A stretch of 64,000 nt of DNA from Parasponia andersonii. Its lineage: Eukaryota > Streptophyta > Magnoliopsida > Rosales > Cannabaceae. The stretch is from contig JXTB01000092.1 of NCBI GenBank assembly GCA_002914805.1, positions 242,127 through 306,126 on the forward strand. Reading direction: 5' to 3'. The translations under genes and the position numbers were made by a program. The notes below the pieces were generated by a model. The model did no database searches. It was not told the DNA's origin and saw only the letters and a program-made list of their open reading frames with translations. The stretch's first letter is position 1; each line of letters opens with the position of its first letter. Positions 12,801 to 27,800 of the stretch are shown in pieces.

Positions 12801-15800
12801 TTTTCTAAAATGTTGTGCAGACAGGAGATGAAGCTGATGACAAACTTGATGAGACTCTTATTCTTGATGTACTTGCTGGTGGAGGGAAGGTTTGTGCAGC
12901 TAATTTATTTTCATTTTATTTCCTTCTGCTGTTGAAGTTCAAATTCTTGATTGAAACATAAATTGTATTTCCTGTCACCTTCAGTTACTTTCTGTTTCCC
13001 AAAACCAGAGGTTGGGATTTCCTTTAACAGAGTAGCACCAGAATATTGGGTGTTTTCACAAGTTGTCTTTTGTTTTCTTTATGTCGAGAGGACCGTTGAT
13101 GAGAAATTAGATCTTATAATTAGATCAGTGAAATCTATAAGAAAACAAAGAAATGATGAGGGTTTGAACTTACATTCTACAAATGTTTGTGGTGTCTTCC
13201 TTTTTGGTGCTCTTGATAAGTACATCAATAGCAAACCATTATCCGTTTGATATGAGGCTGCTTGATTTTTCATAGGAGTGAAAAAGTATAGCATCTTAGC
13301 TGTAAGAGGATAGATAAAAAACTGTACCACCTCTGCCCATATCGCTTCTCACTTTCTTTTATTTTTTCCCCTGATCACTGAGAAGCAGCACACTCATGTT
13401 TCTAGAAATTTTCTGTCTTATCTGAAATCTCTAGAATGTTCCATATCTTTTTTCATTGTAGTTGGAGAGTTGGCCTTTTATATGTGAAATTTTAGGTGAA
13501 ATATTGGACAACTAGATGTGGTGCTTGGGACCTCATGCATTGTTTGGCTGTTAAGGTCTTAGCCATTTTGTTTACAGGTGCACATGATTCGTTGTGAAGG
13601 TGATCTGACTATCAGGATGAAGCTTCATTCTTTACAAATTAGGGATGAGCTTCGAGGTCGTCTTTCTGCAAGTCCACAGTATTTAGCTTGCTCAGTGTTG
13701 AGAAATGACAGGACATATTCTTCCCCTGACATAACTGACCCTCATGAGGAGATGCCTGTAGCAGCTAATGAAGATGATGATGCATTTAAGGATGCTTTGC
13801 CCGAATTTGCTACTCTATCTGATGCAACCTGTAATTCTCAAAACTTGGATCCTGCTCCATGTGGAACAACTGGACTAAACATTGGCCCTGTTGGGTTCGA
13901 ATCTGCTAAAGCCTTGATTCAAGAACAAGATCTAGTTATAGGAAGAGGCGTTTCTGGTGAGATATTTTATGAGGCAGAGGGTGGTGATTATATGGATTTT
14001 GTTTCTGTTATCTTCTCAAGTAGGACTCCTAGTTCTCATGATTATGACGGTATAGATACACAGGTATTTAAGTTGCAAATTATTGTATCATCTTAAAGAT
14101 TCCAGATAGCTGGTTTGCATCTAAAGTAAGTTACTATTTGCCTGCAATATTTTCAGATGAGTGTTCGCATGTCCAAGCTGGAATTCTTTTGCAACAGGCC
14201 TACTCTTGTTGCTTTAATTGGTTTTGGCCTGGATCTAAGCTCTGTGAACTTTGGAGCAAGAAGTTCTGACACAGAAACAGTTTCTGAAGATAAATCTGTG
14301 ATGAATAAAGAAAAGAATGAAGAAACTGAGCGTGTTAAAGGATTGCTGGGATATGGAAAAAATCGTGTGGTATTTTATTTAAACATGAATGTTGACAGTG
14401 TGTCTATGTATCTTAATAAGGAGGATGGTTCTCCACTTGCAATACTGGTGCAGGAAAGTTTCCTATTGGATCTTAAGGTGCTGCCAATCTTGTTCTAATA
14501 CCTTTCAAATTTTCCCTTCTCTTTTTGTATCTAGTGTAATAGCAATACTTGTGGCACTGTTAGTCTGAATGTTTTCTTTTTTCTTTTTTTTTTTCCCCAA
14601 AATCAGAAATTATGTTTTCTTTCTTTTTATTCGTTTATCTATTGTTAGTATCTTTAGCTTTGATATTTGTTTGGTATTTTTCCTTCTGTTGAATGTAAAT
14701 TTCATCAGTAGTTGCTTGATTGATACTTATACCTACTGTGTTTACCGACTTTTCTTTGTTTCTGAAGGTCCATCCTAGTTCTCTTTCCATCGAAGGAACA
14801 TTAGGAAACTTTAGACTCTGTGATGTGTCTCTCGGTACAGAGCATTGTTGGGGTTGGCTTTGTGATATACGTAATCCTGGGGTTGAATCCCTTATCAAGG
14901 TACATAGTCTCCATTTTTCGGCCACTTTTGCATCGCATTGCACCTACCTGGTTTTTGTTTCATTATGATATTTCTTTTTCAAGACCCCTGATAATTACTT
15001 TCGTTTTTCATTTTTTTCCAGTTCAAATTTAATTCTTATAGTGCTGAAGATGATGACTATGAAGGTTATGATTACAGCTTGCAAGGTCGACTTTCTGCTG
15101 TTCGTATTGTTTTCCTCTATAGGTTTGTTCAGGAGGTATGTTGGACCTTTTTCTGTGAACCGTGAACCGTCTGAATATGGTTCTTGTGGGGATGTTTTGA
15201 TATTTTCATCATTTCCTGATATTTCATTATTCTCTAAGTATCATTATTATAGACTCTGGGTTTTACATGGTTTCTGTCTCATCTTTTTCCTTACTATTTT
15301 TCTTTCTTTGATATATTTTAGGGAATCTTTTTGTTTTGACTTAATTACAAAATTTGCTGCAGATTACAGTGTATTTTATGGAACTTGCCACTCCGCGTAC
15401 TGAAGAAGCTATTAAACTTGTCGATAAAGTTGGAGGCTTTGAGTGGTTTATTCAGAAATATGAGATTGACGGAGCAACAGCACTAAAACTGGATCTGTCA
15501 CTGGACACTCCAATAATCATTGTGCCAAGGAATTCTACAAGCAAAGAGTGCGTAGATATGTCCTTGTTTCATACTATATGTTGTCCACTTAAATGAAGTA
15601 GAAATTAGGAAATTGCAAATCAATTTCTCAGGGAGCAATGCTGAAGTATAGTGTGGAAAAAAAGAATTAGAGTTATATGGTTGTGGTATTGATGAGGACT
15701 GCTAGTGAATGCATTAAGCTGGCAAAGAAATTAGTGGTCATGGCAGCAACGTTGGTGATAGTGAGGGTAATAGGGAGGTGGTTGCAGTGTAGGTTGTTGA

Positions 15801-18800
15801 TTAGAGTCTGCATGGTAGCTGATGGTGATGGATTCGTACTTGTTGTGGTGGTGACTACACTGTGGTTATGTTTTAGATGTATGATTGTAGTGGAAGTGGA
15901 TGGCATTAGCTAGAATGCAGTGATGATGGAGGTTGTGTTGCCGGTGGTGGCTTCTATTTTATTGCTGCCAATGGTGCAGTATTATGAATTGCAGGGATGC
16001 TGTGGTGATTTCATGGCAATGACGTGATTATGGTGTCAGTACTGGACTACTGGTGGTGGTAGTGATTTGGTAGTAATGATGATGAAGGCTAGGCACTTGT
16101 CAATAACTGCTTCCTTCTGATGGGAAGATGAAAAATAGGGAAAAAAGATGAAAAGGAATACCTGTTTTGTGATGGACAGAAAATATGGCAATCCTTCAGT
16201 TAGAAGAAAAGAAATGAAAAACAAAATTCTATTATCCCTCTTAGATTTTTTTGCTTGTTCTTTGGAGTTTTTATCTTCAGTGTTTTATAAGCACTTGTTA
16301 GTAATTGTTCTTGTTGTATTGATTTGACTTTTCCTTTTTTTTCAGTTTCATTCAACTTGATCTGGGCCAGCTACAAGTGTCAAATTCATTTAGGTGGTAT
16401 GGTTCTGCAGAGAATGATCCTTCAGCTGTCCATATTGATGTTCTGCATGCGGAGGTAGATGCTCTTTTGTTATTGCCCTGGGCAATACGATTGAAATTAC
16501 AAAACTTTGCCTGACTCTGACAGCAAATTGCAGATTCTGGGTATCAACATGTTTGTAGGAATTGATGGCTGTATTGGTAAACCGATGATTCGAGAGGCTA
16601 AAGGACTTGACATTTACGTGAGGAGAAGTTTGAGGGATGTCTTCAAAAAGGTCCCGACATTTTCACTTGAAGTGAAGGTAACTTTGTTGTTTGATTCTAG
16701 AATTTAATATACATGATATTTATATTTTTGGCTTCTAGGCATTAAAGCCTTCCTCTTATTCGATTGTATTCACTGTATCAGATGCATGAGGGTCATCAGA
16801 TTGTTAATGCACGACTTATGCTTTTTCTATTTTTTTTTCTGTGTTGTATGAGTCCATCTACAGATCTTTTTCGGTGTATTAGTCTATTTATTGTTCTTGT
16901 ATTTGGAGTTCTCAGACTGTTGTTTTTCCTCATGTCATGCATATGTATGATTATGATTTCGTAGGATTCTTACAGATTTCAATTTAACCAGGTTTCCTTA
17001 TTCCATTGCGTCTTGACTGGCAAAGAATATAAAGTCATTCTTGATTGTGCATACATGAACTTGTGTGAAGAACCTAGGCTTCCTCCCAGTTTCCGTGGTG
17101 GCAAATCTGGTTCAAAAGATACAATGCGGCTGTTGGTTGACAAGGTTAACATGAATAGTCAAAATCTTCTCTCACGTACTGTCACCATTTCTACAGTTGT
17201 TGTTGACCATGCTTTGTTGGAGTTATATAACGGCATCCATGATGAGTCTCGTTTAGCTCATATTGCTGTGAGTATTAATATTATTTGTTTTAGTGAATGT
17301 TTATATTAATTATATTGTGTTTCTTCTCCTTTTGTAACTTTTTTGACTTTTTTGCTTTGGATGTGATGTTAGGATCTGAATTATCGGAGGGTTATGTCAT
17401 TTTCTGATTTATATTTAGTTCCCTATGTTGTGAGATAGACTTACTTTGTGCATTTCTTACATTGCAGCTAGAAGGTCTTTGGGTATCCTATCGGATGACG
17501 TCGTTGTCTGAGACAGATCTCTACGTTACTATACCAAAATTTTCCGTTCTTGACATTCGCCCTGATACAAAACCTGAAATGCGCCTCATGCTTGGGTCAT
17601 CAACAGATGTTTCAAAACAAGTTTCTGCTGGAAATATGCCCTTTTCCCCTAATAAGGGGAGCTTTAGAAAAACCGAGTCTGAAGCTGGTCTTCATGTTGA
17701 TTTACCAACTTCAACCATGTTCTTGATGGATTACAGATGGCGAAAATTGTCACAATCATTTGTGGTCAGGGTTCAACAGCCTCGAGTTCTTGTTGTGCCA
17801 GATTTTCTTCTTGCCGTAACTGAGTTCTTTGTGCCAGCTTTAGGAACAATAACTGGAAGAGAGGAAACAATGGATCCTAAGAATGATCCTCTTTGCAGAA
17901 ACAGTAGTATTGTGCTGTCTGAACCTAGTTACAAACAAAGAGAAGATGTTGTGCACCTCTCTCCCAGTAGACAATTAGTGGCAAATTTTTCAAACATTGA
18001 TGAGTATACATATGATGGTTGTGGAAAGATTATCTGCTTAAGTGAGGAACCAGATTTCAAAGAATCTTATTGGGCAAGGTCTCATCCAATTATCATAATC
18101 GGACGTGGCAAGAAATTGCGGTTTGTAAACGTTAAAATTGAGGTACTGAGACTTCTTATCAATCTGCAATACAAAATTTGTGGTTGTTTCATTTTTTATG
18201 ATATGGCTTGGAAACATGCTTGAGACTTTGTTACTACCCTAGCCTCTGTGGTGGATGAGAAGAGAGGAACTACCTTTCAATTAGAGATTAAATTTCTTGC
18301 AGAGCGATCTATAGTAGGAAACATTGATTGTAGAGGTGCACGAAGTAAATTCATGTTTGGTGCAGAAAAAAAGAAAAAGAATATATCAATCAAGTTATCT
18401 GACAATTTCTCTTTTGAATGTAAAACAACATTCTCTGCATAATTGAATCTGAACTAGATATGGTACGTCAATAAGTGTGTTTTTTAATCTGAGCATGTTT
18501 GAACTTACAAGGTTGGATACCATTTAATGCATATTTTCTGGAATAACTCAACTCGACTGATGCAAAATATGTTATGTGTATTAGACTTTTTTTTTTTTTT
18601 TTCCTCCAAATATAAAACAGGGTATGTATTCCTATGCTCATAGTACCATGCTTATAAAAGGGATTTAAATACATTGTTGAAATGGACACTCCCCCCACCT
18701 CTTTTTCGCTAAAAAGAGGTGGACAAGTCTTATTAGTACGGAATTGTTGAGTTTTTTTATGAAGTTTGTAGTTTTCAGACTATTAAGTTGTGAAGAATTC

Positions 18801-21800
18801 TTTCATGCATGATCATATGGCTTTCCTTTATTTTGTCTTTTAAATGTTTTGTGTTATTATTATCAGTAATAATAATTTTCTTTTTATTATTATTGATAAG
18901 AAACAGAGAATGCTTTTGCATGGTTACATTTAAGTATTATACTAACCTTTTCAAAAATATTCTGCTGTTTTCTTTCCACCTTTTGGTTGATGGTTTCTTT
19001 TATTCATATTTCCATCAGAACGGTTCTCTGTTGAGAAAGTACACATATTTGGGTAATGACAGCAGCTACTCAGTATCATTTGAGGATGGTGTAGACATTA
19101 TGTTGCTGGACAGTTCCTCATCTGATAGTAACAAGAAGCAAATGGAGTATATGCATGAGTTATCAGACACCACAAATTTTTCCCCGCTTTCTCAATGCAA
19201 TTCAAATAGAATCCCAAGTTTCACTTTTGAAACCCTGGTACTTTTCCTTCCTGGAAAAATATTTTCGATTAAACCATTGCCCTGATAACGTTTATCAGTA
19301 CCACTATAAATGACTATAAATAACTATAGATGTTTGAGGTTAAAGGTATACCTAGATCTTGTTTACTTCCTCAATCATTTTCAATTGGAAGAGCTTTTAA
19401 TAAGCTAGCTAGTTTTTTGTTTTTTTCATTTTTTTAAGGCTAAATTGTAAATATACATTAATACTTACTGTAATTCAATATATAGTCAATGGGTGTTTTC
19501 TTTTCTTTCAGTTGTATTGATTTGCTGGTTATTTGAAAAGATTAATATTTTCTCAGTTAGCTTGCTTGTTTATGTTTAGGTTGTTTCTCCTGAATTTACC
19601 TTCTACGACGGTACAAAATCTTCTCTGAATGATTCATCATATGGGGAAAAGCTTCTTCGTGCAAAACTGGATTTGAGCTTCATGTAAGAGTGACTGTGAT
19701 TTCCCTGTTAAAGACGGTTTCTAGCTTACTTTTTCCACAAGTTTGGTTGTAGCTTCCTACCATGAGCTCATAGAAAAAGCTTACTCTGGTGGTTATCTCA
19801 CAACTGATTTGAAAGTGTAACTCTTCCCTGCACAATATATCTTACTGAATGAGGAGTGAGGAGTTATGCAGCTTTTTTGTCTTAGCAATATTTTGATAAG
19901 AAACGAACCTTTATTAAAAGAGACATAAAGCCAAAGTACAAGCAGAAGGACAAGGTGTTCTCTGAAAGTCAGAAATAGGAAAAAAAAATGGAAAACTATA
20001 GGACAAAAGACTTAAACCACTACTTAATCCTCCCAGTTAAGAACAATCAAAGAAGATGGGACTTCTTATATTCCTTAGAACCTAGAAATCCACAAAGAGG
20101 CTAGAAAACTTGGCTCTTTCCCAAAGAGGTGCCCAATATTTATTTGTCATTTGCTGGTCAAAATTGGAGTTCTGCAACAATTTTTGTCCAGAGAATGACC
20201 TACAAAGATGTATAGTTGGTAGCTGGCTTCCCCCCACTTTTAGATGTATTTAATAACCAGTTTGGCATTTGAGAAAGACTGTCTTCCTATGAATTTTTTT
20301 TGTAAAGAAATATGTTCACAGTTTTAACTATATAACCTCTTAATTTGAACAGGTATGCATCAAAAGAAAATGATACCTGGATTCGGGCCTTGGTGAAGGA
20401 TCTTACTATTGAGGCTGGATCTGGTCTTATCATCCTTGATCCAGTGGATATTTCGGGGGGATACACTTCTGTTAAGGAGAAAACAAATATGTCGCTGATA
20501 TCAACGAATATATGCATTCATCTTTCGCTGAGTGCTATTTCTCTTATGCTTAATTTGCAAAATCAGGCATCTGCAGCATTGCAATTTGGAAACATGATAC
20601 CCTTGGCTCCCTGTACAAACTTTGATCGAATTTGGGTGTCCCCTAAAGGTCTTTCTGACAATTTTTCTTATCAGCTTGACCTTTTCATTAACCACCAGTG
20701 AATCTATTTTGGTGTTATTTTTCAATGTTATTCTGCATATGGTTTGTTTTGGTGTTGCTGAGTCTTTGATTATGCATTATGCAGAAAATGGACCGGGTTA
20801 TAACCTTACCTTTTGGAGGCCTCGAGCTCCATCGAATTATGTCATATTAGGAGATTGTGTGACATCAAGGTACCCATAGCAATCATTTGCATACATGGCA
20901 ATACAATACTATCAAACATGGTGGAATCGACCCTCATTCTTTAGAAAGAAAAACTTGTATATTTAAGTTTTAGGAGATGATAACACATTGTCTATGTTGT
21001 AGATTTGATTTTATCTAAACAAGTAAAGGATTTTTCTAGTTAACAAAAAATGATGAAATGAACTATTTATTTACCTTGATCTATATAGGAAATGTTTGTT
21101 AAGTTACATGCTTCTCTGCTTATGATTTATACTGAATTTTGTTCGTTTTCTTTTTTCTTATTTATTTTGTCATGTGTTTTTCTTGCAATATGCAGTTATA
21201 CTTGATTATGACACTATAAACTATCTGCTCACTTGACGGACAGTGGTTTTGCTTTAATAAACCTACTTTGGAAGCCAAACAAAATAGAATTATATAGTTT
21301 ACAAAGAATGATGAAATGATCTATTCTTTACCTTGACCTGTATTGGGAAACGTGTGTTAGGTTGCATGCTTCTTCATTTGGGATTTATATTTAATTCTAT
21401 TTCGGTTTTCTTATTATGTGTTTTCCAGGCCAATTCCGCCATCACAAGCAGTAATGGCAGTGAGTAACACATATGGGCGTGTGCGAAAACCAATTGGGTT
21501 CAATCTTATTGGCTTCTTCTCAGGTATTTTGGGACTTAGTGGAGGTGAAGGCCAAGCTGATGTCAACTCTGATTGTTCTCTTTGGGAGCCTGTTGCACCA
21601 CCAGGGTACACAGCATTGGGATGTGTAGTAAACATAGGAAACCAAGAACCACCTAATCATATAGTATATTGCATACGCTCCGATCTTGTAACAATGACGA
21701 ACTATTCAGAGTGCATATTTAGCGTCCCATCAAATCCCTGTTTCCTGTCTGGTTTTAGCATCTGGCGCCTAGACAATATTCTTGGATCATTTTCTGCTCA

Positions 21801-24800
21801 TTCTTCTATTCAATGCCCTTCTGTAGATAATAGTTGGGACCTGAATCACCTTCTTATTTGGAGCTCAAATAGACACTACTCTCCTAAAGAATCTGCATCA
21901 GGTTTTACTATTAATCATGACTATGGAGGTCAAGAAACAAGTAACCAGAATTCAAATTCATCTGGATGGGATGTTGTGAGGTCTATTTCAAAAGCAACTA
22001 ATTTTTATATGTCAACCCCAAACTTTGAGAGAATCTGGTGGGACAAGGGTGGTGATGTCCGCAGACCAGTCTCAATATGGCGACCCATTGCACGTCCAGG
22101 TTATGCGATATTGGGGGACTGCATAATTGAAGGGTTAGGACTTCTGTCCAGCTTTTAACCTTTAAATTATAAAATATGTTTTGTTATCATAAGTGAAAAT
22201 TTCTAAATGAATTAATTGTTTCCCATTAACCTCACGTGTCATTCTTCCTTTCAGCTTGGAACCTCCAGCTTTGGGCATAATTTTCAGGGCTGATAATCCT
22301 GATATCTCTGCAAAGCCTGTGCAGTTGACTAAAGTTGCCCATATAGTCGGAAAGGGTTTTGATGAAGTCTTTTTCTGGTACCCAATTGCTCCACCCGGTT
22401 ATGCTTCTCTTGGATGCCTGGTCTCCAAAACAGATGAAGCCCCTAGCATTAATACTCTTTGTTGCCCAAGGATGGATCTTGTTAACCAAGCTAATATTCT
22501 GGAGGGGCCCATTTCAAGATCTTCCAGTTCGAAGGCCTCTCAGTCTTGGAGCATTTGGAAAGTTGAAAATCAGGTTCAAATGAATGTTTACTAGCTGTTG
22601 GTTACTTGTCATGTTTTCTTTGTGGTTAACATATTGGCAAATTGTTATGAAACATCAAAAACTTCTTCCACCTTCCCCCAAATTTGAAGTGTCTTTTACA
22701 TGTCTTCAGTTCAGCTATTTGTTGTTTATATCTTTTACCCTTTCTTTTTGTTTGGATGCTTATTTGTTTATTTTTTATCTCGTATCCTTTCTTTTCCACT
22801 TGAGAAAGGGAAATCAAAAGTAAATATAAATATTTGTGTAGGCCTGTACTTTTCTTGCACGTGGCGATCTGAAAAAACCGTCCAGCCGGTTAGCTTATAC
22901 AATTGGAGATTCTGTTAAGCCAAAGACCCGGGAAAACATAACTGCAGAGATGAAGCTGAGTTGCTTCTCTTTAACTGTTCTAGACAGCTTATGTGGAATG
23001 GTTTGTGCTCTTAAAATTAAACTTGCTCTGCCCTAATGTGAAGGCCTTCTTTCCACTTTATGCTTAGTTGGTGGTTTTGAACGATTTCAGATGACTCCAC
23101 TGTTTGATGCAACAATTACAAATATTAAGCTTGCTACACATGGTCAACTAGATGCTATGAATGCAGTACTGATTTCCGCTATTGCTGCATCAACCTTCAA
23201 CACTCAGTTAGAAGCATGGGAGCCACTCGTGGAGCCATTTGATGGAATTTTCAAGTATCATATGTTTATTCCTTTTTACTTTTCCTACTTTTCTTCAATG
23301 TTAACTTTTTTTTCCCTGTAAAATTTAATATTCACTAAATTAGAAGAGATTATGTTCTTCATGAAGTATTCTTATATTTGATTTCAAGGTTTGAAACTTA
23401 TGATACTAACGTAAACCCGCCATCCAAACTTGGGAAGAGAGTTCGTATTGCTGCTACTACTGTTGTAAATGTAAATGTCAGTGCTGCGAGCTTGGAAAAT
23501 GTTGTGGGGAGCATTCTTTCGTGGAGACGACAGTTAGAACTTGAAAAGAAAGCAACCAGGCTAAATGAGGTGAATTCTTTTGTGTATTTTGCTGTATAAG
23601 TGCAACAAAACCCTTCAAATGCCTTATTGTGTTTGTATCATGACAGGAAATTGGTAGTCTGCATGGAGATAGAGAAGATCCATCTTTTTCTGCTTTGGAT
23701 GAGGATGACTTTCAGACTCTAATAGTAGAAAATAAACTTGGCTGTGATATTTATCTGAAAAGAATCGAGCAGAATTCAGACACACTTGACCAGCTGCGAC
23801 ATGGGGATTGTGCTTCTGTGTGGATTCCACCTCCTAGGTTTTCAGACCGATTGAATTTTGCAGATGAATCTAGAGAAGCACGCTACTACGTTGCTATATG
23901 GATCCTCGAAGCCAAGGTTGTAAATGTGGTTAATAAAGTCAAAGTACTTCCCAAATTCATTAATAACTTCACTGCTACTTTTAACTTACAGAAGAGTCTT
24001 TCTTGTACACCTTTTTCTCCTTCAGGGTTTGCCTGTTATTGATGATGGCAATGGCCAAGCCTTCTTCTGTGCATTGCGTCTTGTTGTTGATAGTCAGGTG
24101 ACAGATCAGCAAAAGCTTTTCCCTCAGAGTGCAAGAACAAAATGTGTGAAGCCATCTATTTCTAGAAACAATGATCTGGATGAGGGTACCGCAAAGTGGA
24201 ATGAACTTTTTATTTTTGAAATTCCTCAGAAGGTATCTGATAATGTTAATATCTTCATCTTTGTTTATCCTGGTTTAATGGTATTCCTTTTGCTCCTCTC
24301 TTCTGAGGAGAGACATTTGTCGTTGTGGAACTATCAATTAATTGGAATCCATCTCAACTTGATTAATTTTGCAGTACCATCAAAGTGGTAAATTTATGTA
24401 ATTGACAAAGTAAATGACTTTTTTTCGCCGTTTTCTTATGACATTTTTAATTTGCGTGCCTGTTTTTTCGTCTTTCCCTGTGATTGCATCACCATGTAGG
24501 GGTTCTTTGGTATGGAAACATTCTGTAATTCTGTAAAGGGGCAATATTTTTTCTCTCGAAAGTTATTTCGACCCGACTAGCCTTTGGCATCAAAATCTGG
24601 TTTTGAGTTGCAGTTTCCTCTGTAATTTATACAAACTTGCAAACTTGTCTCATTTTCACTTTCATCATTTTCCTATATACTTTTTTTTTCTTCCAATTTC
24701 TTCTCAAATTTTAATTCTTGGTCAAACATATATGATATCCCATGTGAGTTGTTCTAGTGACTTTTCTAAATGTGATTGTTTCAGGCTGCAGCTAAATTGG

Positions 24801-27800
24801 AAGTAGAGGTGACAAACCTAGCAGCGAAAGCTGGAAAAGGTATGTGTTTCTAGTTTTTGTTATTTTGTGGTTTATGATTCACTTTTCATGAAGTTGCATG
24901 TTTATATATTTTAGGAACTTATCTAGGATATTCTCTAATAACAAGGAAAAAAAAATCTCTTGGATATACTTGTATTTGCTTGTGTACTTTCCAACGATTG
25001 AGCCAGATTAAATTTCTAATTTGTTTCATAGTTCCCCTTTTTCCTTTTGTTTTATTACCATTTCACACCTACCTAATGGACTTTTACTTTTTTTCTTTAA
25101 AGAAAAACTCTTCCTCTTTGAATTTGTTAGATTCTTAATTTTGTTATCTACTGATGTAGGGGAAGTAGTTGGTGCACTCTCATTTTCTGTTGGACAGGGT
25201 GCAAATACATTGAGGAAGGTAGCTTCAGTGAGGATGTTCCATCAAGCCCATGAAGCTCCAAACATCATATCATATCCACTGAAGAGAAATGTGAGTTTTG
25301 TTTTGTTTTATTTATTTATTTTTTTGTTTGTTTGTTTTTTTTTTTTTCGTATTGTGATTGTTCCTGGTTTTATTTCCCTCTTTTTCTGCTTGTTCTTTTA
25401 TAAATATTGCATGTTTCGTGCAGTGATTTGCATGCATTTGCTGATAGTGGAATTGTGTTTTCTCTTGAGCCTTTGTTGTTGTATTTTGCAGTTTCAGCAA
25501 AACAGCCTGGATGAAGTTCTTGACTTTGGATGCTTGTTGGTTTCTACTACGTGTTTTGAGAGGAAAACAACTACAAAATTTCAAAAAGATATGGGGAGAG
25601 AGAATGTTATGGAAAGAGATACTGGGTTCTGGGTTGGTCTCAGTCCACAGGGTACTTGGGAGAGTATTCGCTCATTGCTTCCACTGTCGGTTGTCCCCAA
25701 ATTGTTACAGAATGATTTTATTGCCATGGAAGTTGTAATGAAAAATGGCAGGAAGCACGCAGTCTTTAGGAGTCTTGCAACATTGGTAAATGAGTCCAAT
25801 GTTAATTTGGATATTTCAATTAGTCATTTGTCTCCCAATTCAGGAACAAGTAACTCTTCTGTGGTAGAAGAGATTTTTCAAAATCAACGTTGTCAACCAA
25901 GTTCTGGTTGGGGTAACAACTGGTCTGGTTTTGGCAGTGTTGAACCGGGGCCTTGGAGCACCCGAGACTTCTCAGATTCCTCTAAGGTGAGTGTATTGAC
26001 CGGGTGATATTTTCTGTCATGATGAGTTTTCCTTTGCCTTGACTTTTTATATATCTTCACTTCTCTTTGGCTTTGTATGTTATTTTTTTTATTAGGATTT
26101 CTCTGAACCTCCACTTCCCACTGGATGGCGATGGAGCTCGACATGGACTATTGATAAATCTCAGTTTGTTGACAAAGATGGCTGGGCATATGGGCCTGAC
26201 TTTCGCAGTTTGAGATGGCCTCCTACTTCTTCAAAGTCGTGCACAAAATCATCTTCTGATCTTGTGCGCCGAAGACGTTGGATTCGTACGAGGCAGCAAA
26301 TACCTAACAGTGACTTTCCTGTTATAAATCCTGGAGCTTCTGTAGTTTTACCCTGGAGAAGTACATCCCGGGATTCCAACCAGTGTTTACAAATTCGTCC
26401 TTCTGTTGATCATCCCCAGCCTCCCTATGCTTGGGGTTATGCAGTTACTGTTGGTTCTGGTTATGCATATGGAAAGGATCAGGCTCTTGTGGAGCAAGTT
26501 TCACTTTCCAGACAATATGCATCAAAGCAGGAAAATGAGATGTCAAACTTTACTTTCAAGTTAGATAAACTTGAGAAGAAGGATATTCTTTTGTGTTGTT
26601 CTAGTACTGGAAAAAATCAATTTTGGCTAAGCATCGGAACAGATGCCTCAGTTCTTCATACTGAACTTAATGCACCTGTTTATGATTGGAGAATATCTGT
26701 CAATGCTCCTCTGAAGTTAGAAAATCGATTTCCTTGTCCAGCAGAATTCATAATCTGGGAGAAAACAAAAGAAGGAAATTGCGTTGAGCGACAGCATGGA
26801 ATTATCTCTTCACGGGGAAGTGTACACATATATTCAGCTGACATCCAGAAACCAATCTATCTTACATTGCTTGTTCAGGGTGGTTGGGTTATGGAAAAGG
26901 TAAGAAACTTTGTGCAAGTATAAATGGTCTTCTTCGATGAGGGGGGAAAAAGGAGATAAAGTTAGTCGCAGAATGTAAATAGTCTTTTTTTTTCCCCATT
27001 TCAGGAGCCTGTTCTCGTTTTGAATACTTCCTCCAATGATCATGCCTCATCATTCTGGATGGTTCAGCAGCAAAGTAAAAGGTATGTCATTTCCAAGGGA
27101 TCTTTTCTTCTTCTATTAGTAGAAATAGTTATCGCAATATTCTGACTTATATAATCCTCATTTTCGCAGGAGACTTCGGGTCAGAATCGAACACGACATG
27201 GGAGGAACCACTGCTGCACCTAAAACAATTAGGTTTTTTGTTCCATATTGGATTGTTAATAATTCATCTCTCTCTTTGGTCTATCGAGTGGTGGAAGTAG
27301 AACCTTTGGACAGTGCAGAAATGGATTCCCAAATACTTTCTAGAGCAGTCAAATCTGCTAAGAAGGCATTGAAAAGTCCTACAACCTCCATGGAAAGGAA
27401 GCATTCTACCCCACGAAGAAACATTCAAGTGCTTGAAGTAATTGAGGAAACTAGTCCGCTTCCTTGTATGCTTTCTCCGCAAGATAATGCAGGGCGCAGT
27501 GGGGTTATGCTGTTTCAGTCACAAAAAGATTCATATGTGTCCCCACGGGTGGGCATTGCTGTTGCCACACGTCATTCAGAAATTTTCAGTCCAGGGATAT
27601 CTCTTCTTGAGCTAGAAAAGAAGGTATGTAACATTGATATAGTTGATTCTGTTTGCTTTGTTCCTTCCATTCCCAAGGATAGTTGACATAATTCTTTTCC
27701 CAAGGATCCATTAGAGAAATAAAGAAAATAAGAAAGGAAAAGGAAATAAAAAAAAAAAAGGACTCAAATTGAGTCTCTCTCTCTCTGACCTTTTTCCTTC

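Noticed and set aside
15673..15913. Paired frames of about 78 codons on both strands
   Set aside because: They come from a low-complexity TGG/GTG tract; the products are single-residue-biased chains.
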